From: Segatella albensis DSM 11370 = JCM 12258 | Lineage (GTDB): Bacteria; Bacteroidota; Bacteroidia; Bacteroidales; Bacteroidaceae | Direction of reading: 5' to 3' | Length of the DNA: 64,000 bases | Assembly (NCBI RefSeq): GCF_000426565.1 | Contig: NZ_AUFP01000006.1 | Location: 1-64,000 of the forward strand | In this document: positions 9,272-19,049 of the stretch, piece after piece | Numbering within the stretch: the first letter of the stretch is position 1 | How the letters are laid out: every line of letters begins with the position of its first letter | Notes under the pieces: generated by a model | What the model was told of the DNA's origin: nothing | Databases searched by the model: none | What the model saw: the letters and a program-made list of their open reading frames with translations, nothing else | Made by a program: the position numbers and the translations under genes

Positions 9272-9766
9272 AAAATATTTGGTGTATTCATTCTCAAAGT
9301 TGGGGGTGAATACACCTTTTCCTATATTTTGCTTGATTTCATCGGTAGAGAAGAAACGGCCTCCTTCGAGTTCTTCTTCGCTTGGATGTATCTCTCCGTC
9401 GTAGATGCATCGATGTACGTATACTAGTTCTTTCTCTCTGTCGCTTTCATACACGTAATGGCCTAAGGATTCCGGTTGGAAATCGGTAATTCCCAATTCT
9501 TCGGCTACCTCTCTCCGTAACGCTTGTTGTACGCTTTCTCCTAAGTCTACATGTCCACCACAAGCTGTATCCCATTTGTCAGGCTGAATGTCTTTCCACT
9601 CTGGACGATGCTGCAGATAGAGTTCGCCCTTGCTGTTGAATACGTGTAGATGGACCACAGGATGCAGAATCTTGGAACCGTCGTGGGCATGCGCTCTGCT
9701 CATCGCTCCGAGAATATTTCCCATTTCATCGACAATAGGAAATTGCTCTTTTCCATTATCTCTCAT
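9266..9766 (-). CDS. NUDIX hydrolase (YfcD-like)
   Basis: A 166-residue protein from the ATG at 9766, which begins 2 nt after the ispE stop; a TTG at 9793 inside ispE is less likely. The Nudix box spans residues ~71-93 (G-x5-E-x7-REVAEELGI). The upstream DEMGNILGAMSRAHAH...HLHVFN...LYLQHRP context fits the YfcD/IDI-like branch of Nudix enzymes. Because it is co-transcribed with ispE, an isoprenoid-pyrophosphate role is tempting, but the specific IDI catalytic residues are not evident, so the substrate stays unknown. Confidence 0.85.
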   Translation of the reverse strand: MRDNGKEQFPIVDEMGNILGAMSRAHAHDGSKILHPVVHLHVFNSKGELYLQHRPEWKDIQPDKWDTACGGHVDLGESVQQALRREVAEELGITDFQPESLGHYVYESDREKELVYVHRCIYDGEIHPSEEELEGGRFFSTDEIKQNIGKGVFTPNFENEYTKYFL

Positions 9767-9768
9767 GC

Positions 9769-10611
9769 TTATAATCTTAAAGTTTTGTTCCAAGTGTTAG
9801 GGAATTCCTGATTAGCGTCAAATTCAGGCTCTTGCTCAAAGATACCAAACATACAGCTACCGCTTCCGCTCATGGCTGCATAGTTGGCGCCCATCTCATA
9901 TAATCGATTCTTGATTTCTCCCAGAATAGGATGCTGCTCAAAAACAGGTTTCTCGAAGTCGTTTATCAATTCTTCTTTCCATGTGTCGATAGGCTGTCGT
10001 ACGATCTCGCGACATGACTTTGCTGGTTTCCTACATTCTATCATCTTATAGGCAGCTCCGGTACTTACGGCAACATCGGGTTTTACGAGTACGATATAAT
10101 AGCCGTTCAGATTGCCCTTAGGACCGTCGGCAGGTTCCAGAATCTCTCCAATACCCGTGGCGTAACTTGGTTCACTTGTGATGAAGAACGCACAATCGGC
10201 TCCCAATTGGGCGGCATATCGCTCCATCTCGGCATTACCGATATTTAGTCGGAAACGCTCGTCGAGCAATCTAATCATGTAAGCAGCATCACTCGAGCCT
10301 CCTCCCAGTCCGGCTTGCGAAGGAATCCTTTTACACAGATGAGTGTGTACGCGAGGAAGACTATAGTCTCTGGCCAATAGATTATAAGCCTTGACAACAA
10401 GGTTGTCGCTTTCGTTGCAATCTACGGCGTTACCCGTAATCTTCAGGTCGCAAGCCACGTCGCTTGGGAAGTCAGGATCCATGTGTTTGACTTCTAGCGC
10501 ATCGGTTACAGGAATAGGATAGAAGACGGTCTCTAAGTCGTGATAACCATCTTCACGCAATCCTGTGATATTCAATCCAAGGTTGATCTTGGCACAAGGG
10601 AAAACTATCAT
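9769..10611 (-). CDS. ispE: 4-diphosphocytidyl-2-C-methyl-D-erythritol kinase
   Basis: Phosphorylates CDP-ME in the MEP pathway to isopentenyl diphosphate. A 280-residue GHMP kinase: AKINLGLNI near the N terminus, the ATP loop IPSQAGLGGGSSDAAY (~93-108), and the C-terminal MSGSGSCMFGIF motif. It starts an ispE-Nudix operon read leftwards from a -7 box at 10677-10670. Confidence 0.95.
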   Translation of the reverse strand: MIVFPCAKINLGLNITGLREDGYHDLETVFYPIPVTDALEVKHMDPDFPSDVACDLKITGNAVDCNESDNLVVKAYNLLARDYSLPRVHTHLCKRIPSQAGLGGGSSDAAYMIRLLDERFRLNIGNAEMERYAAQLGADCAFFITSEPSYATGIGEILEPADGPKGNLNGYYIVLVKPDVAVSTGAAYKMIECRKPAKSCREIVRQPIDTWKEELINDFEKPVFEQHPILGEIKNRLYEMGANYAAMSGSGSCMFGIFEQEPEFDANQEFPNTWNKTLRL

Positions 10612-10669
10612 ATCTGTTCTACTTAAATTATCATGATGAAGCCAACAAATGGTCGGCTATTTTGTATTG

Positions 10670-10677
10670 CAAAATTA
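10670..10677 (-). promoter_or_regulatory. -7 box (TAATTTTG, minus strand) of ispE
   Basis: Reads leftwards 58 nt before the ispE ATG, in the divergent ispE/dnaB gap (10612-10833), which has no other feature. Confidence 0.5.
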
Positions 10678-10804
10678 CAATTTTTCGATTATAAAAGCAA
10701 GTATATGTTGAAAAACTTGAATATCTGCAAGAAAGATTTGTCTAGAACATATGTAAAACATAAAAAATAGTATCATCGTAATGATAAAAGTTACTTTTTT
10801 TTAT

Positions 10805-10812
10805 TATCTTTG
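10805..10812 (+). promoter_or_regulatory. -7 box (TATCTTTG) of dnaB
   Basis: TATCTTTG lies 21 nt before the dnaB ATG at 10834. No convincing -33 is seen. Confidence 0.6.
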
Positions 10813-10833
10813 CATCTAAATAAGTAGAAATAT

Positions 10834-12330
10834 ATGCCAGAAAAAAAGACAACTCGGCGTCGTACCCCGGCGCCAATCGATAATAGTTATGGACATTTGC
10901 CGCCTCAGGCTGTCGATATGGAGCAGGTGGTCCTTGGTGCCTTGATGGTAGACAAGGATGCTTTCGCTGTAGTTTCTGAGTTGCTGAGACCGGAGACTTT
11001 CTATGACCCTCGCCATCAGAAAATCTATCAGGCTATTCAGAATATGAATATGAGCGAGAAGCCTGTCGATTTGCTTACTGTTACCGAAGAACTCCGTCAT
11101 GAGGGAAATCTTGATGAAGTAGGTGGCGCTCCGTATATCATGGAACTTACCGACAAGGTGGCTTCTTCGGCAAATATCGAGTATCATGCTCATATTCTGG
11201 CACAGAAATTTATGGCCCGGCAGTTGATTCACTTCGCTAGCGAGGTGGAAACTGATGCTTTTGATCCTCAGGTGGATGTCGATGAATTGATGCAGCATGC
11301 TGAGGGAGCTCTCTTTGAATTGTCGCAGAAGAATATGCGACAGGAGTATACGCAGATCGACCCAGTCATCAAGGAGGCCACTCGTATCCTTCAGGCTGCG
11401 GCTAGTAATACGGGCGGACTTACGGGTATCCCTTCTGGCTTTACGGGACTTGACGACATAACTTCGGGATGGCAAGCCTCTGACCTCGTGATTATCGCTG
11501 GTCGTCCTGCCATGGGTAAAACTTCTTTTGCGCTAAGTATCGCCAAGAATATTGCTGTGGATTATCAGGTGCCTATCGCGTTTTTCTCTCTAGAAATGAA
11601 TAATGTCCAACTTGTCAATCGTCTGATCTCTAATGTCTGTGAAATTCCTGGCAGTAAGATTTTGAACGGTCAGTTGGATAGCGAGGAATGGAAGCGATTC
11701 GACTCGAAATTGCGCTTGCTTACGGGTGCGCCAATCTATGTGGATGATACGCCTGCTCTTTCTGTCTTTGAGTTGAGGACCAAGGCGCGTCGACTTGTTC
11801 GCGAGAAGGGTGTGAAGGTGATCATGATCGACTACCTTCAATTGATGAACGCCAATGGTATGCGATTCAGTAGTCGTCAGGAAGAGGTGTCTACGATCTC
11901 TCGTTCCTTGAAGGGATTGGCTAAGGAGTTGAATATCCCAATTTTGGCGTTGTCACAGTTGAGTCGTAATGTAGAAAATCGTGAAGGTCTTGAGGGTAAA
12001 CGTCCTCAGTTGAGCGACTTGCGTGAGTCGGGTGCCATCGAGCAGGATGCCGATATGGTACTCTTCGTGCATCGTCCGGAATATTATCATATCTATGAGG
12101 ATAGTAAAGGTAACGATTTGCATGGTATGGCTCAGATCATTATCGCCAAGCATCGTAAAGGTGCTACGGGTGATGTGTTGCTCAACTTTGCCGGACAGTT
12201 TACTAGATTCCAAAATCCTGAAGATGCGGCTATCGGTCCTTCGAATGAAGGCGAAATTGTCGGAAGTGCTATGAATAGGGATATTCCTATACCACCACCT
12301 CCATCGGATGATTCTCATTTGCCATTCTAA
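10834..12330 (+). CDS. dnaB: Replicative DNA helicase DnaB
   Basis: Hexameric 5'-3' helicase at the replication fork. 498 residues: a basic N-terminal tail, the DnaB N-terminal domain (PPQAVDMEQVVLGALMVDKDA...), a linker, and the RecA-like domain with Walker A GRPAMGKT (residues 223-230), FFSLEM, Walker B VIMIDYLQLM, the SRSLKGLAKELNIPILALSQLSR segment and an ADMVLFVHRPEYY C-terminal block. No intein is present. It is monocistronic, with its own promoter and terminator. Confidence 0.97.
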   Translation: MPEKKTTRRRTPAPIDNSYGHLPPQAVDMEQVVLGALMVDKDAFAVVSELLRPETFYDPRHQKIYQAIQNMNMSEKPVDLLTVTEELRHEGNLDEVGGAPYIMELTDKVASSANIEYHAHILAQKFMARQLIHFASEVETDAFDPQVDVDELMQHAEGALFELSQKNMRQEYTQIDPVIKEATRILQAAASNTGGLTGIPSGFTGLDDITSGWQASDLVIIAGRPAMGKTSFALSIAKNIAVDYQVPIAFFSLEMNNVQLVNRLISNVCEIPGSKILNGQLDSEEWKRFDSKLRLLTGAPIYVDDTPALSVFELRTKARRLVREKGVKVIMIDYLQLMNANGMRFSSRQEEVSTISRSLKGLAKELNIPILALSQLSRNVENREGLEGKRPQLSDLRESGAIEQDADMVLFVHRPEYYHIYEDSKGNDLHGMAQIIIAKHRKGATGDVLLNFAGQFTRFQNPEDAAIGPSNEGEIVGSAMNRDIPIPPPPSDDSHLPF

Positions 12331-12369
12331 TATGGCAATCATGATACTTTAGTTTTTTTAGTTTTTAGT

Positions 12370-12412
12370 GTCCCTTCACCTATTTATATATGTAGGTTGG
12401 AGGGACTTTTTA
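12370..12412 (+). terminator. Terminator of dnaB
   Basis: GTCCCT...AGGGAC stem (12370-12381 with 12394-12406, one bulge) followed by TTTT. Confidence 0.8.
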
Positions 12413-12522
12413 TTAGTATATGTTTTGAGATAAGGAAATGGGATGGGATAGCTAGAATTATACCAATAAATTGCAGAAAAATATCAAAATGTTAGAATAA
12501 GAGAGAAAAAAGTTATAAATTA

Positions 12523-12554
12523 TTTGTTAGAATCGCTAAAAATGTATATCTTTG
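12523..12554 (+). promoter_or_regulatory. Promoter of the leu operon
   Basis: TTTG at 12523-12526 and TATCTTTG at 12547-12554 with a 20-bp gap are a near-ideal Bacteroidetes pair, 30 nt before the leader-peptide ATG. Confidence 0.75.
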
Positions 12555-12583
12555 CAACTGTAAATGAATAAAGACGAAGAGAG

Positions 12584-12667
12584 ATGACAAATTCACAAAG
12601 TATTTTAAGCATTATTATTCGAATTCGACTACAGCGAGTGGCCGGAAGTAAGAAGGTATGCTTATAA
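12584..12667 (+). CDS. Branched-chain amino-acid leader peptide of the leu operon
   Basis: A 27-codon ORF (begins MTNSQS, ends SKKVCL) with ten branched-chain residues: five Ile, three Leu, two Val, mostly clustered as I-L-S-I-I-I-R-I-R-L in codons 7-16. It starts 30 nt after a strong promoter and stops 20 nt before a terminator hairpin that precedes leuA. This is the classic arrangement for ribosome-mediated attenuation: stalling on Ile/Leu codons would favour the antiterminator. It is too short for routine gene callers. Direct regulation is inference. Confidence 0.8.
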   Translation: MTNSQSILSIIIRIRLQRVAGSKKVCL

Positions 12668-12731
12668 CTCTGTGAATGAGTCGAAAGAGCCTTTCTCACT
12701 TCCGTTAGGAGTGTGGAAGGCTTTTTCTTTT
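12644..12731 (+). promoter_or_regulatory. Attenuator: antiterminator/terminator pair before leuA
   Basis: The terminator is a long hairpin, left arm 12688-12703 (AGCCTTTCTCACTTCC) with right arm 12708-12722, a few G-U or mismatched pairs, then TTTTTCTTTT. The alternative partner is GGAAGTAAGAAGG at 12644-12656, inside the last leader codons; it is complementary to the terminator left arm (CCTTTCTCACTTCC, 12690-12703). A ribosome stalled upstream, in the Ile/Leu-rich codons, would leave 12644-12656 free to pair and open the terminator; a ribosome reaching the stop codon would cover it. Confidence 0.75.
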
Positions 12732-12777
12732 ATCTAAAGTTTTGCAGAAACAACAAAGAGTTAATATAAGAAGAGAT

Positions 12778-14280
12778 ATGAGTGACAGATTATTTATTTT
12801 TGATACCACCCTTCGTGATGGCGAGCAGGTACCAGGTTGCCAGTTGAATACTGTAGAAAAAATACAGGTAGCTAAGCAACTGGAACAGCTCGGAGTGGAT
12901 GTCATCGAAGCGGGGTTCCCAATTTCCTCTCCTGGAGATTTTAATTCGGTAGTAGAAATCAGTAAGGCTGTGACATGGCCAACAATTTGTGCGTTGACCA
13001 GAGCCGTACAAAAAGATATTGATTGTGCTGCAGAATCTCTAAAATATGCCAAACATAAAAGAATTCATACAGGTATCGGCACAAGCGATTCTCATATTAA
13101 ATATAAGTTTAATAGTAATCGTAAGGAGATTATCGAGCGTGCTGTTGCTGCCGTAAAATATGCTAAGAAGTATGTTGAGGATGTAGAATTTTATGCTGAG
13201 GATGCCGGTCGCACGGAGAATGAGTATTTGGCTCGCGTGGTAGAAGCTGTCATCAAGGCTGGAGCTACGGTAGTGAACATTCCTGATACTACAGGTTATT
13301 GTCTTCCTGATGAGTATGGTAACAAGATCAAATATTTGATGGAACATGTAGATGGTATAGACAAGGCCTGTATCTCTACCCATTGTCATAACGATTTAGG
13401 AATGGCCACAGCCAACACCCTTCAAGGAGTGCTGAATGGCGCCCGTCAGGTGGAGGTTACCATGAATGGTATTGGTGAGCGTGCCGGTAATACCTCGCTC
13501 GAAGAGATTGCCATGATTTTGAAATGCCATAAGGGTATCGGCATCGATACGAATATCAATACACCAAAGATTATTCCTACCTCCCGTATGGTAAGCAGTT
13601 TGATGAATATGCCTGTTCAACCCAACAAGGCTATTGTCGGACGTAACGCCTTTGCCCATTCTAGTGGTATCCATCAAGATGGCGTGCTGAAGAATGTACA
13701 GACCTACGAGATTATCAATCCTAAGGATGTAGGACTTGAGGATAATGCTATCGTTCTTACAGCCCGTAGCGGTCGTGCTGCTTTGAAATATCGCCTTCAG
13801 GTGAATGGTGTGGAGATAGAGAATGAAGAAAAACTTGATAAGATCTATAAGAAATTCCTCGTCCTGGCCGATCAGAAGAAGGAGGTTTCCGATGCTGATA
13901 TCTTAGTACTGGCTGGTGCTGATGATACAGAAAATCATGCTGTGAAACTCGATTACCTTCAGGTTACTACAGGTAAGGGTGTAAAGAGTGTAGCAAGTAT
14001 AGGTCTTGATATCAGCGGACAGAAGTTTGAGGAAGCTTCTTCGGGTAATGGTCCTGTGGATGCCGCTATCAGAGCTTTGAAGCGAATCATCCGAAAGAAT
14101 ATGACTTTGAAGGAGTTCACCATCCAGGCTATCGATAAGGGGTCGGACGATGTCGGTAAGGTCCATATGCAGGTAGAGTATGATGGACATATATATTATG
14201 GCTTTGGAGCTAACACTGATATTGTTACCGCATCTGTAGAAGCCTATATCGACTGTATCAATAAATTTAGAATAAAATAA
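12778..14280 (+). CDS. leuA: 2-isopropylmalate synthase
   Basis: Condenses acetyl-CoA with 2-ketoisovalerate, the first committed step of leucine synthesis. 500 residues from the ATG at 12778; the longer frame from a TTG at 12742 is unlikely. The HMGL-like TIM barrel has [15 protein letters not shown] at the N terminus and [14 protein letters not shown] (metal-binding His-x-His) near 200. A C-terminal LeuA allosteric domain follows ([13 protein letters not shown]..., [15 protein letters not shown]), consistent with leucine feedback. First structural gene of a five-gene operon behind the attenuator. Confidence 0.95.
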   Translation: MSDRLFIFDTTLRDGEQVPGCQLNTVEKIQVAKQLEQLGVDVIEAGFPISSPGDFNSVVEISKAVTWPTICALTRAVQKDIDCAAESLKYAKHKRIHTGIGTSDSHIKYKFNSNRKEIIERAVAAVKYAKKYVEDVEFYAEDAGRTENEYLARVVEAVIKAGATVVNIPDTTGYCLPDEYGNKIKYLMEHVDGIDKACISTHCHNDLGMATANTLQGVLNGARQVEVTMNGIGERAGNTSLEEIAMILKCHKGIGIDTNINTPKIIPTSRMVSSLMNMPVQPNKAIVGRNAFAHSSGIHQDGVLKNVQTYEIINPKDVGLEDNAIVLTARSGRAALKYRLQVNGVEIENEEKLDKIYKKFLVLADQKKEVSDADILVLAGADDTENHAVKLDYLQVTTGKGVKSVASIGLDISGQKFEEASSGNGPVDAAIRALKRIIRKNMTLKEFTIQAIDKGSDDVGKVHMQVEYDGHIYYGFGANTDIVTASVEAYIDCINKFRIK

Positions 14281-14286
14281 AACATT

Positions 14287-15681
14287 ATGAATACTTTATT
14301 TGATAAAATTTGGGATAAACATGTTGTGCAGGTTGTTGCAGACGGACCTACTCAACTTTATATCGATCGTCTGTATTGCCATGAGGTAACATCGCCTCAG
14401 GCTTTTGCTGGAATGCGTGAACGTGGATTGAAGATCTTTCGTCCTGACCATATATTCTGTATGCCTGATCATAATATTCCGACACACGATCAGGATAAAC
14501 CTATCGAAGATCCTATCGGTAGAAAACAGGTAGACACTCTCGACAAGAATTGTGCTGAGTTTGGTGTCACCGAATTCAAGATGAACACTAAAGATAATGG
14601 TATCATCCATGTTGTCGGTCCTGAGAAGGGTTTGAGTTTGCCTGGTATGACGATCGTTTGTGGTGACTCTCATACTTCCACTCATGGCGCTATGGGTGCT
14701 GTAGCTTTCGGTATTGGTACATCCGAAGTAGAGATGGTGATGGCCAGTCAATGTATTTTGCAGAGTAAACCTAAGTCTATGCGCATCAACGTGAATGGTA
14801 AGTTGAAACCAGGTGTTGTCGCTAAGGATGTTGCTCTGTATATCATGAGTAAACTTACAACCTCTGGTGCAACAGGTTACTTTGTGGAATATGCCGGTCA
14901 GGTAGTTCGTGATATGAGTATGGAAGGTCGATTGACATTATGTAACCTTAGTATCGAGATGGGTGCTCGTGGTGGCTTTGTTGCTCCGGATGAGACGACA
15001 TTCGAATATATCAAGGGCCGCGAATATGCACCTAAAGGTGAGGAATGGGATAAGGCTGTCGCTTATTGGAAGACTCTGAAGAGTGGAGATGATGCCGTAT
15101 TTGATAAGGAACTCAATTTTGATGCAGCCGATATCGAGCCACGCATCACATACGGAACCAATCCTGGTATGGGAATTGGTATCAACGGAAATGTTCCTAC
15201 ACTCGATGAAATCGACGAAAATGAACAGGCTGGCTTCAAGATGAGTTTGAAGTATATGGGTTTTGAACCTGGAGAGAAACTCCTTGGTCATCCTATTGAT
15301 TATGTATTCCTCGGAGCATGTACGAATGGACGTATCGAAGACTTCCGCGCCTTTGCTTCTATTGTTAAAGGAAAGCAGAAGGCAGAAGGTGTAACAGCTT
15401 GGCTTGTACCAGGTTCGTGGGCTGTAGATAAACAAATACGTGAAGAGGGCATCGATAAGATTGTAGAAGCTGCAGGCTTTGAAATTCGTCAACCAGGATG
15501 TTCTGCATGTCTGGCTATGAATGATGATAAGATTCCTGCGGGAAAGTATTCTGTAAGTACAAGTAACCGTAATTTCGAGGGACGACAAGGACCGGGTTCT
15601 CGTACCATTCTTGCTAGTCCGTTGGTTGCTGCAGCTTCAGCTATCACAGGTAAAATTACCGATCCACGTGAATTCATGTAA
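14287..15681 (+). CDS. leuC: 3-isopropylmalate dehydratase, large subunit
   Basis: Aconitase-family [4Fe-4S] hydro-lyase that isomerises 2- to 3-isopropylmalate with LeuD. 464 residues. Landmarks: [25 protein letters not shown], the cluster Cys in FLGACTNGR and [11 protein letters not shown], and the [12 protein letters not shown] signature. Begins 6 nt after leuA. The enzyme can also process citramalate-type intermediates, which is relevant to the second synthase in the operon. Confidence 0.96.
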   Translation: MNTLFDKIWDKHVVQVVADGPTQLYIDRLYCHEVTSPQAFAGMRERGLKIFRPDHIFCMPDHNIPTHDQDKPIEDPIGRKQVDTLDKNCAEFGVTEFKMNTKDNGIIHVVGPEKGLSLPGMTIVCGDSHTSTHGAMGAVAFGIGTSEVEMVMASQCILQSKPKSMRINVNGKLKPGVVAKDVALYIMSKLTTSGATGYFVEYAGQVVRDMSMEGRLTLCNLSIEMGARGGFVAPDETTFEYIKGREYAPKGEEWDKAVAYWKTLKSGDDAVFDKELNFDAADIEPRITYGTNPGMGIGINGNVPTLDEIDENEQAGFKMSLKYMGFEPGEKLLGHPIDYVFLGACTNGRIEDFRAFASIVKGKQKAEGVTAWLVPGSWAVDKQIREEGIDKIVEAAGFEIRQPGCSACLAMNDDKIPAGKYSVSTSNRNFEGRQGPGSRTILASPLVAAASAITGKITDPREFM

Positions 15682-15707
15682 TTGTTTATTCTCAAGAAAT
15701 TAAAATT

Positions 15708-16298
15708 ATGAAACAGAAATTTAATGTTATCACATCATCATGCATACCTCTTCCTTTAGAGAATGTTGATACAGACCAGATAATCCCAGCTCGATTCCTT
15801 AAAGCTACCGACAAAAAGGGAATGGGCGACAACCTATTCCGCGATTGGAGATATAATGCTGATGGAACGCCAAAGAAAGATTTCGTAATGAACGACCCTT
15901 CTTATAGTGGTGTTATCCTCGTAGCTGGTAAGAACTTCGGTTCCGGTTCTTCTCGTGAACATGCCGCTTGGGCTATTGCCGGCGCAGGTTTCCGAGTTGT
16001 TATCAGTTCTTTCTTTGCTGATATCCACAAGAACAACGAACTCAATAACTTTGTGCTTCCTGTCGTGGTGAGTGAGTCATTCCTCAAAGAACTCTTTGCC
16101 AGTATCGATGCCGACCATAAGACCGAGGTAAAAGTAGATTTGCCTAATCAGACGGTTACGAATCTTGCAACGGGCAAGAGTGAGCATTTTGAGATTAATG
16201 GATATAAGAAACATTGTCTTGAAAATGGACTTGATGATGTTGATTTCCTTGTACAGAATCGTGACAAGGTGGAAAAATGGGAGGAAGCCAATAAATAA
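15708..16298 (+). CDS. leuD: 3-isopropylmalate dehydratase, small subunit
   Basis: 196-residue swivel-domain partner of LeuC. It has the NVDTDQIIPARFLK start, NFGSGSSREHAAWAI (substrate-binding loop) and FFADIHKNNELNNFVLPVV. 26 nt after leuC. Confidence 0.96.
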   Translation: MKQKFNVITSSCIPLPLENVDTDQIIPARFLKATDKKGMGDNLFRDWRYNADGTPKKDFVMNDPSYSGVILVAGKNFGSGSSREHAAWAIAGAGFRVVISSFFADIHKNNELNNFVLPVVVSESFLKELFASIDADHKTEVKVDLPNQTVTNLATGKSEHFEINGYKKHCLENGLDDVDFLVQNRDKVEKWEEANK

Positions 16299-16321
16299 GG
16301 CGAAAGATTGTATGAAAGGGT

Positions 16322-17893
16322 ATGAGTGAATTGAATAATCAAATAGTCAACCAGCATCCAGCTATTGAAATCATGGACTGTACACTCCGAGATGGAGAAC
16401 AAACTAGTGGAGTGTCTTTTTTGCCTCATGAGAAGTTGATGATAGCTCGTCGCCTACTTACTGATGTGAATGTCGACCGTATTGAGGTGGCTTCAGCTCG
16501 TGTGTCAGAGGGCGAGAAAGATGCTGTAAAGATGATTTGTCGCTATGCAGCTAGCAAAGGTATGCTTGAGCGAGTAGAGGTTCTTGGTTTCGTAGACCAA
16601 CATAAATCTATCGACTGGATAAAGGAATGTGGCGGTAAGGTGATTAATTTGCTTGCCAAAGGTTCTCTGAAACATTGTACCCAGCAACTTAAGAAATCAC
16701 CCGAACAACATATTGCAGATATAAAAAAAGAGGTGGAATACGCTCATTCCCAAGGTTTTACCGTAAACCTATATCTTGAGGATTGGTCGAGCGGAATGCG
16801 CGATTCCATCGACTTTGTCTATCAGATGATGGACGAACTCCATACCATTGGCATCAAGCGATTCTTGTTGCCTGATACGCTGGGTATCCTTAATCCACTA
16901 CAATGTCTGGAGTATCTGCGAAAGATGACAAAACGTTATCCTTCAGAGCATTTCGACTTTCATGCCCATAATGATTATGACTTGGCTGTCAGCAACTCTT
17001 TGGCTGCCGTCTTTAGCGGTTGTAAGGGTTTGCATGTTACAGTCAACGGACTGGGAGAGCGTTGTGGTAATGCGCCGTTGGCTTCTGTTCAGGTTATCCT
17101 CAAGGACATGTACCATACGCAGACCAATATCCACGAAGACCAGTTGCTCGACTTGAGCCACCTTGTGGAAGGATATAGTGGAATAGCTGTGGCTCCCAAT
17201 ACACCTGTCGTAGGAGATAATGTGTTTACGCAGGTTGCCGGAGTACATGCTGATGGCGACAACAAGGATAATCTATATTGTAATGATTTGGTTCCGGAGC
17301 GTTTCGGGCGTCATCGAGATTATGCCTTGGGCAAGAACTCGGGTAAGGCCAACATCATCAAGAATCTGGAGGATTTAGGTTTGGAGCTTACTCCCGAACA
17401 GACGAAAGCCGTCACTATGCGTGTTACTGAGTTGGGAGATAAGAAAGAACTTGTAACCCAAGATGACCTGCCATATATCGTGAGCGACGTACTCAAGCAT
17501 AACACGCCGGAAGACCGGGTAAAACTCGTTTCCTATATGGTGAGTACCTCTTACGGATTGAAGCCGATAGCCTCGGTCAAGGTGAATATCAACGGCGTGG
17601 AATATGCAGCCGACTCAACGGGTGATGGACAGTATGACGCCTTTGTGAAGTCGTTGCGCAAAATCTATAAGGTCAATCTGAATCGTGAGTTCCCACGCCT
17701 TGAGAACTATCAGGTGACGATACCGCCAGGCGGTAGAACGGATGCCCTCGTGCAGACCATCATCACGTGGCGCGATGGAGATAAGATATGGCGCACCCGA
17801 GGACTTGATGCCGACCAGACCGAAGCTGCTATCAAAGCTACTTTCAAGATGCTGAACATGTTTGAGAGTGAAGATAATAACGAAAAAAAGTAA
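16322..17893 (+). CDS. Alpha-isopropylmalate/citramalate synthase family protein (CimA-like)
   Basis: 523 residues, a paralogue of LeuA in the same operon. N-terminal catalytic barrel: MDCTLRDGEQTSGVSFLPHEK and the metal motif FDFHAHNDYDLAVSN; C-terminal LeuA-type regulatory domain (VSTSYGLKPIASVKVNINGVEYAADSTGDG...). DGEQTSGVSF instead of LeuA's DGEQVPGCQ and divergence around the substrate pocket favour (R)-citramalate synthase: pyruvate + acetyl-CoA to citramalate, the threonine-independent isoleucine route. LeuC, LeuD and LeuB could do the next steps. Homocitrate or a second isopropylmalate synthase activity is the alternative. Confidence 0.8.
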   Translation: MSELNNQIVNQHPAIEIMDCTLRDGEQTSGVSFLPHEKLMIARRLLTDVNVDRIEVASARVSEGEKDAVKMICRYAASKGMLERVEVLGFVDQHKSIDWIKECGGKVINLLAKGSLKHCTQQLKKSPEQHIADIKKEVEYAHSQGFTVNLYLEDWSSGMRDSIDFVYQMMDELHTIGIKRFLLPDTLGILNPLQCLEYLRKMTKRYPSEHFDFHAHNDYDLAVSNSLAAVFSGCKGLHVTVNGLGERCGNAPLASVQVILKDMYHTQTNIHEDQLLDLSHLVEGYSGIAVAPNTPVVGDNVFTQVAGVHADGDNKDNLYCNDLVPERFGRHRDYALGKNSGKANIIKNLEDLGLELTPEQTKAVTMRVTELGDKKELVTQDDLPYIVSDVLKHNTPEDRVKLVSYMVSTSYGLKPIASVKVNINGVEYAADSTGDGQYDAFVKSLRKIYKVNLNREFPRLENYQVTIPPGGRTDALVQTIITWRDGDKIWRTRGLDADQTEAAIKATFKMLNMFESEDNNEKK

Positions 17894-17916
17894 CTTATAT
17901 TTTTTAAGATAAGAAG

Positions 17917-18978
17917 ATGAAACTAAACATTGCTGTACTGGCCGGTGACGGTATCGGACCAGAAATCATGAAACAAGGCGTAGCGGTACTCGATGCTATC
18001 GCCGCTAAGTTCAACCACAAGTTTGACTATCACGAGGCTGTCTGTGGTGCTCATGCCATAGACGAAGTAGGTGACCCTTTCCCAGAGTCAACCTTCAAGA
18101 CCTGTATGGATGCCGATGCTGTACTCTTTGCTGCTGTTGGCGATCCTCGTTTCGATAATAATCCTACTGCTAAGGTGCGTCCGGAACAAGGACTTCTTGC
18201 TATGCGTAAGAAATTAGGTCTCTTTGCCAACATTCGTCCTGTTTCCACTTTCGATTGTCTCATCCATAAGAGTCCGCTCAAGGATGAGTTGCTCAAGGGA
18301 GCCGACTTCGTTGTGATTCGTGAGCTTACAGGAGGTATGTATTTTGGTGAGAAATATCAAGATAATGACAAAGCCTACGATACAGATATCTATACCCGTC
18401 CTGAGATTGAGCGCATCCTCAAGGTAGCTTTCGAGTTTGCCATGAAACGCAACAAGCATCTTACCGTTGTCGATAAGGCCAACGTCCTTGCTTCATCACG
18501 CTTATGGCGTCAGATCGCTAAGGAGATGGAACCACAATATCCGGAGGTCACTACCGACTATATGTTCATCGATAATGCCTCTATGCGCGTACTTACCGAA
18601 CCACGTTTCTTTGATGTTATCGTTACCGAGAATACCTTCGGCGACATCCTTACCGATGAAACCTCATGTATTACAGGTAGTATGGGATTGCAGCCATCGT
18701 CATCACTTGGCGAGCATACTCCGTTGTTCGAACCGGTACATGGTTCATGGCCACAGGCTGCTGGTAAGAATATCGCTAATCCTTTGGCTCAGATTCTTAG
18801 CGCAGCCATGCTTCTCGAACATTTCGGATTGAACGAAGAAGGTTCTCTTATCCGCAAAGCTGTTAATGCCAGTCTTGATGCAAATGTCCGCACACCTGAA
18901 ATTCAGGTAGAAGGTGGCAAAGAATATGGTACGACAGAAGTAGGCGAATGGATTGTAAATTACATTAAGAACGCCTAA
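17917..18978 (+). CDS. leuB: 3-isopropylmalate dehydrogenase
   Basis: NAD+-dependent oxidative decarboxylation of 3-isopropylmalate. 353 residues with the N-terminal [11 protein letters not shown], substrate Args in the [18 protein letters not shown] segment, the [14 protein letters not shown] metal-binding signature and [19 protein letters not shown] near the nucleotide site. Last gene of the leu operon, 23 nt after the synthase paralogue. No clear terminator follows. Confidence 0.96.
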   Translation: MKLNIAVLAGDGIGPEIMKQGVAVLDAIAAKFNHKFDYHEAVCGAHAIDEVGDPFPESTFKTCMDADAVLFAAVGDPRFDNNPTAKVRPEQGLLAMRKKLGLFANIRPVSTFDCLIHKSPLKDELLKGADFVVIRELTGGMYFGEKYQDNDKAYDTDIYTRPEIERILKVAFEFAMKRNKHLTVVDKANVLASSRLWRQIAKEMEPQYPEVTTDYMFIDNASMRVLTEPRFFDVIVTENTFGDILTDETSCITGSMGLQPSSSLGEHTPLFEPVHGSWPQAAGKNIANPLAQILSAAMLLEHFGLNEEGSLIRKAVNASLDANVRTPEIQVEGGKEYGTTEVGEWIVNYIKNA

Positions 18979-19037
18979 TATTTGATAAAATAAAGCACCT
19001 TTGGTCCGCAGATTTCACCGTTTTCGTGATTAAATCT

Positions 19038-19045
19038 TACCTTTG
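19038..19045 (+). promoter_or_regulatory. -7 box (TACCTTTG) only 4 nt before an ATG
   Basis: TACCTTTG at 19038-19045 is followed by CGAT and then the ATG at 19050. If used, transcription would begin at or near the start codon. It also lies inside the longer frame from 19026, which argues for the later start. Confidence 0.5.
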
Positions 19046-19049
19046 CGAT

